From Erythrobasidium yunnanense (Eukaryota > Basidiomycota > Cystobasidiomycetes > Erythrobasidiales > Erythrobasidiaceae): DNA of 64,000 nucleotides. Within the stretch, counting starts at the first letter, position 1; each line of letters starts with the position of its first letter. A model generated the notes under the pieces. The model did not search any database and had not been told where the DNA came from. It saw nothing but the letters and a program-made list of their open reading frames with translations. Below are positions 56,082-64,000 of this stretch, piece by piece. Position numbers and translations under genes: made by a program. The stretch covers positions 4,697,652 to 4,761,651 of the forward strand of contig BCJC01000001.1 of the NCBI GenBank assembly GCA_001600175.1, read 5' to 3'.

Positions 56082-58643
56082 TTAGTCAACATAGGCTACG
56101 AGCCTCTGAGCAGCTCGTATCCACGTATCGAGCTCCGCATCGTCCCTGAGCTCGATAAGTCGGGTACCTCCAGGTAGACTGAGAGCTCCCTGCGCCTGTC
56201 CTGAGCTCAGGCGTACATTTCCTTCGTCTCTGTACCTGACGTGCTCGACATCCCCACCTAACCGCTCTCGCACCTTGTCAAGCAGCGCATCGAGCTTGAT
56301 ATTCGGTGGTACGCGGATAGCGATGAGATCGTCGGTGTTCCTGTGGAATATCTTGATCTTTACGAAAGGAGGAGGAGCTGATTGCGGTGTTGAGCGCCCT
56401 TGTGAAGATAAGGAAGTGGTGGAAGTCGAGGCTTGTTGATTGTTCGAAGCCGTGAAAGGAGATACGAAGCTGATGCCAGATCCAGCAGAAAGCGGTCCAG
56501 ACCGATCTTGCAGACTGCCCGAGGTAGGACTAACATGTCCTGGTCCACCTTGTTGTGAGTAGCCGGACGGAGGACGGTGCTGATTTGACTGATTCCGCTG
56601 ATGCTGACCTTGCTGAGACGCATTTGACAGACTATAGCCTGGGGCAAAGGGGCCATTCTGAGTCGTGCTCAGCGGTGGAAGATTGCCGGCTTTCCCGCCC
56701 GGCTCACTCCCTCCGACTTGCATCTTGTCCAAGTACTCCACAACTTCTTCATCCAGGCCTCTCTGCCGCATGCCCGCTGCTGAACTTGCCATCTCGCGAT
56801 CACGCTCCCTATCTCTTGCTTTCTCCGCTTCCCAGCGCGCTTGCATGTTCGCATCGGGTACGACGGCTTCCACATCGCCTGGCCGAGGTACGAAGAACTC
56901 GTAAAAGAGCGGTGAAGATCGCATGTAATCAGGTAGACCGCACAAGCCCTTCAGGTAGACTGTAAGATCGTCCACCCTTTGCGCACAGACGACCTCGTCT
57001 ACGAAGTCGACAGGACCAGGCATCTTGGGTATGATGCGATTCGGCTGCGCTTCTGGAGGTGCATCTTCCGGTACGGCTTTTCCAGCCTCGATAGGGTGAT
57101 CGTCCATGAGCGCATATTGGAACTCCAAGAAATCGTCGTAGAGGCGGTAGAGAATGAGAGTATATCCAGATTGAGAGAAGTTGACGCGAAGATGGAACCA
57201 ATAGTTCTCTTCTTCGCTGTGAAAGGACTCGACAGTCGCGCTTGTGACAAGGCCGTATTTCTCATAGTATGCTCCTGCGTCCTCTTCGCCTGCTTCTCCT
57301 TCCTCAGATCCAGGTTCGCCGTTCTGGAAGTACTGGTCCGCAATGCCTCCCACACTATCATTAGACGATTCCTGTCGGCGCGAATCTGATTGTTGCGACA
57401 TGTGATTTGAGGAAGAAGATGCGCCAGGGTAGTTGTCCTGGCTATACGTATGTTTCTGCAGATACTGCTGTGCGATACTAGGCTGTCGGTTGTGCTGCAG
57501 CGAGCTTGTAGATGATTCAGGAGAGAAGGTCTTCTGCCCAGGACCTGATGGCGGCCGCCCAGCAAGACCACTCCCAAAGCTAGAAGCACTAGCTGCTTGA
57601 CCAGCATTGTTGCCGTAGGGATGACTGGCATCATTCACGGTTGCAGGTGTCGCGGGACCGGAGAAATCGAAGCGGCCAAGAGGGATCGAAGCTTGCTTGT
57701 ATTCTGCTGTCATCTTCTTCCATTCTTCTACAGGCGGTACCATCCCACTTTCCACCATTTCTCGCACTTTCTCAGGCTTAAGCGGTTCGCCTGACAAGGA
57801 GCCAGGAAGGTCAGCATAGGCCGGCATTGCAGGAAACGACAACTGACCCGTTGTAGTGTCACTTATTGCAACAAAGCTGACGGGGATAAGGCCTGGCCCG
57901 CCAAGACGTCCTATCGGTTTCGCAACGAACCATTCGTGATTGCTCTGTGCGATAACGATGATTGATTCTCCCTTCTTTGCATCTAATTCGTCCGCCCTCT
58001 CTGCTCTGAAATCGTACTGCACGACACCGTACAGCGGTTGGTGCTTCCCTCGAGGTTTATTGCCAGACGGTGTTCCTCCACGGTGCGGGAAAGTCCCAGA
58101 AGCGGGGGAAACTTCATTTGTAGATGATCCACCAGATGTCCTGTTGTGTATTCCTTGCCCTGCGCCTGCGAATGTGCCATTGCCTGGTGGACTGAGGCTC
58201 GATGCTCCAGCTCCAGCTGTACCTCCGCTACTACTGCCGGCAGTACCAATTCGCAGCCCACCTTCCTTTTCATTTCTTCCTAGGACTTGGAAGCAGTGTG
58301 CAGGGACGAGGCCTCGTGCGCCTGTCAGCGGGTTTGCAGCGTCAAACCATTCTGGCTGTTGATCTGAGCCGCCTCGCTCCCCTACGACATGGAAGAAGTC
58401 GCCAGCTTCGAACGACAGTTCTTGGGGAGATCTTGAGCGGTATCCAGTGATTGCACGTATCACGCTCTTTGGTGGAGTCTTGCCTTGTCCAGGCTTCGAG
58501 ACGGTGATTCCATTCAGGCCGTTCTTGTCGGCGCTCCCGCTGCCCAAAACATGATGATGGGCGCTCGTATGGGATGTCGCAGAGCCTGCAGAAGCTGGTG
58601 GAGACGCTCTGTCGTTCTTGAGCGACCGCCGTATCGACCTCAT
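56082..58643 (-). CDS. BEM1: Polarity scaffold protein BEM1 (Scd2)
   Basis: BEM1 gathers Cdc42, its exchange factor Cdc24 and PAK kinase at the site of polar growth. A single uninterrupted exon of 853 codons. First SH3 at about residues 59-122 (VIRAITGYRSRSPQELSFEA, PEWFDAANPLTGARGLVPAH). Second SH3 at about 205-265 (YGVVQYDFRAERADELDAKK, HEWFVAKPIGRLGGPGLIPV). PX domain at about 470-600 (YWFHLRVNFSQSGYTLILYR, LYDDFLEFQYALMDDHP, with RIIPKMPGPVDFVDEVVCAQ, RVDDLTVYLKGLCGLPDYMR). PB1 at about 770-853 (FVKIKIFHRNTDDLIAIRVP, VEHVRYRDEGNVRLSSG, ELRDDAELDTWIRAAQRL). PB1 and the second SH3 are the known Cdc24 and PAK contacts. Linkers are Gly/Ser/Gln-rich. It lacks introns in a window where most genes are intron-rich. 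Confidence 0.96.
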   Translation of the reverse strand: MRSIRRSLKNDRASPPASAGSATSHTSAHHHVLGSGSADKNGLNGITVSKPGQGKTPPKSVIRAITGYRSRSPQELSFEAGDFFHVVGERGGSDQQPEWFDAANPLTGARGLVPAHCFQVLGRNEKEGGLRIGTAGSSSGGTAGAGASSLSPPGNGTFAGAGQGIHNRTSGGSSTNEVSPASGTFPHRGGTPSGNKPRGKHQPLYGVVQYDFRAERADELDAKKGESIIVIAQSNHEWFVAKPIGRLGGPGLIPVSFVAISDTTTGQLSFPAMPAYADLPGSLSGEPLKPEKVREMVESGMVPPVEEWKKMTAEYKQASIPLGRFDFSGPATPATVNDASHPYGNNAGQAASASSFGSGLAGRPPSGPGQKTFSPESSTSSLQHNRQPSIAQQYLQKHTYSQDNYPGASSSSNHMSQQSDSRRQESSNDSVGGIADQYFQNGEPGSEEGEAGEEDAGAYYEKYGLVTSATVESFHSEEENYWFHLRVNFSQSGYTLILYRLYDDFLEFQYALMDDHPIEAGKAVPEDAPPEAQPNRIIPKMPGPVDFVDEVVCAQRVDDLTVYLKGLCGLPDYMRSSPLFYEFFVPRPGDVEAVVPDANMQARWEAEKARDRERDREMASSAAGMRQRGLDEEVVEYLDKMQVGGSEPGGKAGNLPPLSTTQNGPFAPGYSLSNASQQGQHQRNQSNQHRPPSGYSQQGGPGHVSPTSGSLQDRSGPLSAGSGISFVSPFTASNNQQASTSTTSLSSQGRSTPQSAPPPFVKIKIFHRNTDDLIAIRVPPNIKLDALLDKVRERLGGDVEHVRYRDEGNVRLSSGQAQGALSLPGGTRLIELRDDAELDTWIRAAQRLVAYVD

Positions 58644-58909
58644 CGGCGAGCCGGTGTCGCTTCTCTCGCGCGCCCGCTACTGTCTCTAAAGTTTTGGATA
58701 CGTTGAAGCTTCTGCTTGCGACCTTTCTTCCTCGACTTTCTTTTCACGTCTTCGTCGCGTCAAGTTGGCGGAATCAGAGGTCCGCTCCATACGAAAGCGA
58801 GCAAGACCAAGGCAAAGGCAAGATAAACAGACTGAGGCTATCTATCTACGATACCGTATCACACCTTCTCAGCTCCCAGAGAGCCAGCGGTTCTGACACG
58901 ACGCATCTC

Positions 58910-59962
58910 ATGGCGGATGATGCTCTACACACCTGCGCGTGGGGTTTCGACACCTCGATGCCCAGTCTCTGGCAAGCTGCTCTCGCTTGGACGTACATCA
59001 AGCTCTTTCGACTGGCCAGACTACGCCATCGGGCGATGTACAAATCTTCCAGTACTCCTTCTCTCGCATCCCTGCCCATGGAGATCACAAGTCTGATAGA
59101 AGCCAATATCATCGAGGAGGCGTCTTCTGATGCATTTGAAGACCTCCCGCAAAACGCGTGTCTCTGCAAAGACCTGACATCCAAGTTACTGAAAGACGAG
59201 GACTTTCGGGCCGCCTTTGGCGAGTATAGCCATGCTGAGGGTATGTCTGCCAGCCCCGACACGGCAGAGGCGTCCCGGCACTTCAATGCGTTCACAAAGA
59301 CCCCTGAAGCCGAAGAGTTGTGGAACGAGTTTCTCGCTGATCATGCCTTCGATTGCGAGGGTATGAAGCAGGAGGGGTCCTTCTGGAAGGGAACTCGCGA
59401 TGATCTGTGGAAGATTTCGCTCGCTCACAACGCAGTCACGGACGATGTGAGCGCATTCATTTGGCAAGCCTACAACGGCACCCCTCACACGACACTCTCG
59501 CCAGCTGTATGGGGCGAAACGCCTACTGGACTTTCTGTCGGATCATGGCTTGCGAGTTCTGCAAGTCTATCGGAGTAGGTGCACGCTCTTTGACAACGCC
59601 GAATCGGGACTAATGCGGCCTATTCGATGCGTTCCAGATTATGTCGATCCATATAGCGTGACCTTAATCTTCTCCAACACCATTGTTTACCGGACTGAGG
59701 AAGGCGCCGAAACCGCCCCGCCCTTTCCTTACGCTAGAACAGAAGTCGTACGCAGACTGAATGCCCTCGGCGTCTCCTCTTTGGACTGGGAGGACACGGC
59801 TTTAGAGGAGGACCCGCTTATAGAATGGATGATTGAGTCATGTTAGTGATCTTCTCATATCCCAAAAAGCTTCTAATCTGATGTCGCCAACTTTGCTACT
59901 TCACAGCTGAGGAGAGTGACGAGGAAAGTGATCTGTGGAGTGACCAGTCTTCCGACACGTAA
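58910..59962 (+). CDS. Unknown protein with a CAWGFDT N-terminus
   Basis: Start MADDALHTCAWGFDTSMPSL, then LARLRHRAMYKSSSTPSLAS, LPMEITSLIEANIIEEASSD, AFEDLPQNACLCKDLTSKLL, EEGMKQEG-type helices (EAEELWNEFLADHAFDCEGM), FWKGTRDDLWKISLAHNAVT, DDVSAFIWQAYNGTPHTTLS, PAVWGETPTGLSVGSWLASS. A 73-base intron ending in ttccag at 59638 (ctaat branch) probably joins this to YVDPYSVTLIFSNTIVYRTE, RTEVVRRLNALGVSSLDWED and, after a last intron, EESDEESDLWSDQSSDT. The donor of the first intron is weak (gtctat), so that join is uncertain. LPMEITSLIE recalls the start of F-box-like helices, but evidence is thin. A short fragment related to its N-terminus lies 600 bases downstream. Confidence 0.55.
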
Positions 59963-60574
59963 CGGCGATTCAATCGAGCACCAAGGCAGAATACAGAACA
60001 GCGTTGCAAAGCAAGAGGTTGTCTTTCATCCACATATCGATCCAGACCGATTGTCTTCTGTCAAGCAACAAGTCGATTGCAGCCAAAAGCCGCAGCAGAG
60101 AGCGGTACTTGGTACAAAATGGTGACTGGTGAACAACACTCCTTTCCAGCTCTTTGTAGGCTTTGCAAACTCTGTCTTATAGACGATTCTGGCCGAGTAT
60201 CGCGAATATCGTCGTGCTCGTTCAGCACCGTATCCCACAGTAATTTACGTTGCATTATGCCCATCACTTGAACCTTCTGCTTGCTTGGGTCGCAACTTGC
60301 AAAATTCGCCTATTTACATTGGCCTTCTGACGCGTCGACCTGAAACTTTACGAAGAACCGGCACAAATGACAGGACTGATGCTTGCATCTACACTATCGA
60401 ATTGCCTTACAGCCAGAAGAACAACGGCCGTAAATCACAGCGAAGCCTGGCTGGCTTTGGTGAACGTCAAGACCGCTGCCCTTCTTCGCTTCCCTGAACC
60501 TTTATCACTTCGGCACTTCCTGTTCTTGCTACAACGTAGTTCATCATCAAGAATTACAGCAAGCTGCCCGCACA
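59963..60574. other. Intergenic, 612 bases
   Basis: No gene supported. Several small plus and minus frames of 60-70 codons exist but none has a protein-like pattern or splice signals. It ends at the fragment that resembles the CAWGFDT protein. Confidence 0.4.
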
Positions 60575-60682
60575 ATGTCGAATGCTGCTGTATACCTCTG
60601 CGCATATGGCTTCGACACGACCGTGCAGGACGTCTTCAAGGCGCTAGACCGTGTCATGTGCGCCTATGTGCTTTGCGACTAG
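60575..60682 (+). pseudogene. Truncated relative of the CAWGFDT protein
   Basis: A 35-codon frame, MSNAAVYLCAYGFDTTVQDV through FKALDRVMCAYVLCD, aligns at its start with MADDALHTCAWGFDTSMPSL (positions 58910 on). It shares the A(V/L)xxCAxGFDT box and the following helix, then diverges and stops. It overlaps the 3' end of the opposite-strand gene by 29 bases, so no room remains for the rest of a full copy. It is either a remnant of a tandem duplicate cut off by the neighbouring gene, or a first exon whose continuation I cannot find. Confidence 0.45.
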
Positions 60683-62499
60683 CCTCACGCTTCTCCTTCC
60701 TGACGTCGCGCGCCTTCTTTTCCGTAGCCCTTTGCTTTACATTATGCTGGCGACTCCGCTCCTTCTCTCTAACCTTTGCCTCTGCTTTCTTGCCAGTAAG
60801 CTTGCCAACTGTGGCTCTGTGCTCTAGGAAAGCATAATATTCCTCAAGCTTCACCGCGTCTTTCCACGGTTCCGTATCTCCGTGAAATAGCTTCACCTTG
60901 CTAAGATAGTACTGAAGTTTTTCTCGAAAGCCGTTCTTATTCTCCAAAGTAAGCAGGTTGACGTTCTGCCCAGCAGCCTCGAGGCACAGGGTCAAATCTG
61001 TATCGCCTTCCTCGGTCGTGAACCTCCTGAGGGTGAAGATAACCTTGTCTCCTTTGACAGGCTTTGATGCCCTCGCTCCATCCATGCTTAATCCAACTCC
61101 AGCACACTTTTAACTGGATCAGTCTTGTACTTCTGACCTGTTCGCCATCAACTATGTCCCACTCCAGGAATCGAATATTGAGGAGCAAGTCGTTGTTTGC
61201 TTGAAGGGGGGACCAGGGCTGCACCAGCTACGGACCACATAGTTAGCAATGCCTATATACTGAGCAGAATGACAACACTTACACCGTCCTTGAACATTCG
61301 ACTGAGTGTGTAGTGACGGGACGTTCCCCCAATGGCGCCGTAGTTGTGGGCTTTGGTGATTTTCCTACCACCTGCGGCGCTTTCTCTCGCGGCCACGGCC
61401 CTTCTGGCAGCAACTAGGTTCTGATGAGTGATTGCAGGGTCTTGCTTGACTCTTGGAGCTTTTCGTCGATAAGTGCTCTTGGGCACAGCGTAGGGAGCGC
61501 TCGTGTTGCAATTTATGATAGAAGCGGGTTGTGGAACCCCGTCGGCAGCTCGTGCAGAAGTTCGGATAGACTTGAAGGCATCAGTGCCGTAGCTATGAGT
61601 TAGATCGCAAATGGCTGCTTCGAAAAATAGAGTCGGTGCCCTCATGCCATGAAAGCTTGCAGGAATTGTGAGAATTTCGAACGCTAGAATGCATGGTTTT
61701 TCGTAATCTGAGGAGTCGGTCGCTGGGTCTCCAAAACCATATTGGTAGAATTGCTTGGGACCCTCGTTGGTCTGATCCCTGAGACGCTCCGTTTGATCCT
61801 GTGATCTCGTCAGTACGGATAGAGCAACGCTGTGAAAGCTATACTCACTCCATGCTCGTACGCTCGTTTCGAGCCTGAAGGTGTGTCCTCGCCTTTTTGA
61901 TTGGCTGAACCAACGTAATAGCGGACAATGTTGGGTCCTAGCTTGCTTTTGTAGATGTTTTCGCCGTCCACATTGCGTGGGCGTGCGATGAGGATGTAGA
62001 TGAGAGGTCCGCTGTTACCTCCAGCATAGACAGGAAGCAAAGATTCTAGTTCCTCTCTTGTAATTGCGTCGCCTCGATTTCTGGCTAGGATGAATTTCTT
62101 TTGTTCAGGAGAGAGGATCCACAATGTCATAGCAGCCATCTCTTCAGCAGGTACATCCTTCATTCAGAGCTTGCATTGACGGAAGACGCTACTTGCTTTG
62201 CCGTCGTCGTCTTTGAATGACGTTTCTTTGTAGATGATTTTGTAGGCATCTAGGAGCAGATTGTACAGATGCTGGTCTTCTTCTTCTGCAGTCTGTGGTG
62301 TCCAGCGTTGAAACAGCGCGTGTCCCCCTGAAGGATCGTCAACGGTAAATTTGAAGCCCGGAACGGTGGGATCAATCAGGTCCTCGATGGATGTCGCATT
62401 GCGACGTAGTGCGTTCTCAGCGATTCTGACGTGTGCTATGGAACGTGGCATCTTGGAAAAGACCTGCTTTTTCAGTTGGTTTCCGGGCAAGAAGCTCAT
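60654..62499 (-). CDS. Unknown protein with a GIY-YIG-like pattern and a basic coiled tail
   Basis: Four exons code for about 515 residues. Exon 1: MSFLPGNQLKKQVFSKMPRS, IAENALRRNATSIEDLIDPT, VDDPSGGHALFQRW. An in-frame TGA at 62164-62166 is removed by a 51-base intron (gtagcg...ctgaag) that joins DDDGKA to MAAMTLWILSPEQKKF. Next comes PLIYILIARPR, then IVRYYVGSANQKGED, KRAYEHG. After another intron there are ILAFEILTIPASFHGMRAPT and LFFEAAICDLTHSYGTDAFK. The arrangement Y-I...Y-x-V-G-S...R-x-x-E-H...E resembles the GIY-YIG nuclease core, but this is inference. Then FLEWDIVDGEQ and, over a short intron (31 or 46 bases), MDGARASKPVKGDKVIFTLR. The end is a Lys/Arg/Glu coiled coil (KKAEAKVREKERSRQHNVKQ). 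Confidence 0.6.
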
Positions 62500-62626
62500 A
62501 TGCGCGAGACGAATCCTTTGTTTTTTTCAAGGCAATCCGCTCGCAAACCCTGTCGGGAGCTCGCAATCTTTTGCGACACAGTATATCAAGACCATACAAT
62601 CATATATTGCGCGCGCAACCCTCGAA

Positions 62627-64000
62627 ATGGCTCCTTCGCGCACTTACGGCTCAAGCTCGCGACCGGCCAGACGAGCTGGAGCGCCTTACAGCCCTTCTAA
62701 GCTACAAGCTTCAAGTAGTAACACATCAAGAGCATCAGGATCATACAGAAATGCGGTCGCAAGCTCATCCAGAGCGACCAGCAGAATCCAGTCTCCATCG
62801 CCTGCGGGACCAGAACTCGACGCTCCAGATTCTGGAATCGATCTCGATAGCTCAGTATCACTTTCTTCTACATACAAATCTAAGAAACGTTCAAACAATG
62901 CGAAGAAAGCATCTTTTGTTCCAAAAACCACAATCTCATCTTCCGCTTCTTACGTCAAGCCAGCTGACACAGAAGAAGCTGACACACACACTACTGAAGT
63001 CCATCACGCTTCTCCTTCGTCTATTGGCGTTCCGAGGAGCAAGATAATACATCGTTCAAACGGATCCGCAACAGACTTGATCGATATTAACGATCCCTTG
63101 GAAGCAGAAAGCGGTAACGACACTGCTGATCAGACAACATCACAAGCGCATCCTTCTTTCAATTCCAAGAAGAAGAATCCTTCGTCAAACAAGTCCGCCA
63201 GAAAGGGAGATGCATCCACTTCCTCTACAGCAGATAGCGGAAATGCTGTCAATACAAATAGAAGAAACACTTCCAGCAAGCTCCTTACTAATCTAACTGA
63301 TGCAGCTCAGCCTGCCATAATCACGTCAAAGCGCGCTACAAGAGCTCGTTCATCCACATTCTCGTACAATGAGGCCCTCAATGCTTCTGCTGGAACATCT
63401 AAGTCCATCAAGTCGTCCAAGCTCCAGGGCATTGAAGAAGAGGACGAAGATGATGTCGGTCCCGCTAACTTACACGCTAAGAAACGAGCTCGTAAGGACG
63501 ACCCATCTAATTACGAACATGACGGACACAAGCAGAACGACGAAGGCGATGTCGTTGAAGATGAGGGTCTAGCCTCTATTATTGGAAATCTGGCTGTACA
63601 AGAGGGAGATGCAGAATACGCGGAAGAAGATGAGCGCACTGAAGAAGAAAGGTAGATGATCATACGCGTGCGCTCAAGCACTGGAAGGAAATGTTTACGA
63701 AGAAGCAGAAGGCCCTGCCATCTGTGAATGTAGGTCCTACTGAGGCCAAAGGAATCTCGAAAGAGGAGGCTATTGCCTTGGTCGAAGAAGCTCGAAAGTG
63801 AGTCGAAAGTATATTCTGGACATCAATACGAATCTGACGAGATTATTGATATCTTTGGTAGACAAAACTTGATTTCCAAGACCTTCGCCCTCGGTGAGGT
63901 CGGTAATCCAACCTTCTTTGTGGTCTCCTGGAACCCCAGCACGTTTTCCAAGGACCTATTCTACGCAAGAAAGCTGCTTGAAGACCTGTCCAAGCAAGAA
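62627..64000 (+). CDS. Ser-rich unknown protein, 3' end missing
   Basis: Starts MAPSRTYGSSSRPARRAGAP. The first 320 residues are disordered and Ser/Lys/Asn-rich (SSNTSRASGSYRNAVASSSR, NSKKKNPSSNKSARKGDAST, KRATRARSSTFSYNEALNAS) with an acidic end (GIEEEDEDDVGPANLHAKKR, EGDVVEDEG-like). The frame meets a stop at 63653. A 56-base intron (63595-63650, from gtacaa to gaaag, ctga branch) keeps it open, joining SIIGNLA to VDDHTRALKHWKEMFTKKQK, ALPSVN. A further intron near 63799-63861 leads to QNLISKTFALGEVGNPTFFV, VSWNPSTFSKDLFYARKLLE and the window edge. The C-terminal part is folded-looking (Trp, Phe); no family recognised. The first intron donor is unusual. Divergent with the GIY-YIG-like gene, 127 bases away. 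Confidence 0.55.

Overview
The window is nuclear DNA of a fungus. Genes are dense, lie on both strands and are mostly cut by short GT-AG introns of about 45-90 bases with CTNAY-like branch points. The families present (MET10, SOF1, ERB1, YVH1, RRP8, ENA-type P-ATPase, RTA1-like, Prm10/ThrE-like, BEM1) are fungal or pan-eukaryotic. High intron density with very short introns fits a basidiomycete better than an ascomycete yeast. That placement is inference; the subphylum cannot be read from the sequence. I saw no transposon, LTR element, CRISPR array, rRNA or convincing tRNA.

Layout. 1-7.5 kb: 3' end of a polyol dehydrogenase, an HSF-type transcription factor, an unresolved 1.2 kb block, an RTA1-like membrane protein and an unknown gene. 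7.9-13 kb: IWS1 elongation factor, a conserved-looking unknown, and a Gln-rich NPF/DPF protein. 13.4-22.7 kb: sulfite reductase flavoprotein (MET10), two small unknown genes, mitochondrial uL11m, AP-3 mu and a universal-stress-like protein. 23.1-26 kb: three tandem copies of an unrecognised small-protein family, interrupted by an unrelated unknown gene. 26.2-34.4 kb: NC2-beta (DR1), SmF, ERB1, a P-loop kinase and YVH1. 34.6-40.5 kb: a ThrE/Prm10-like transporter, a tiny spliced ORF and SOF1. 40.7-44 kb: three tandem GNAT acetyltransferases. 44.3-51 kb: GT92-like glycosyltransferase, RRP8, a DUF1275 membrane protein and a zinc alcohol dehydrogenase. 51.4-58.6 kb: an ENA-type cation ATPase and the polarity scaffold BEM1. 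58.9-64 kb: an unknown protein and a short truncated relative of its N-terminus, a gene with a GIY-YIG-like pattern, and the start of a Ser-rich gene running off the edge.

Themes. Four genes of ribosome assembly (ERB1, YVH1, SOF1, RRP8) lie within about 20 kb, alongside general expression genes (NC2-beta, SmF, IWS1). Two local gene amplifications stand out. The GNAT array has a readily named fold. The HNIxG/RLGxPxP family at 23.1-26 kb matches nothing I know and is the best candidate for something undescribed.
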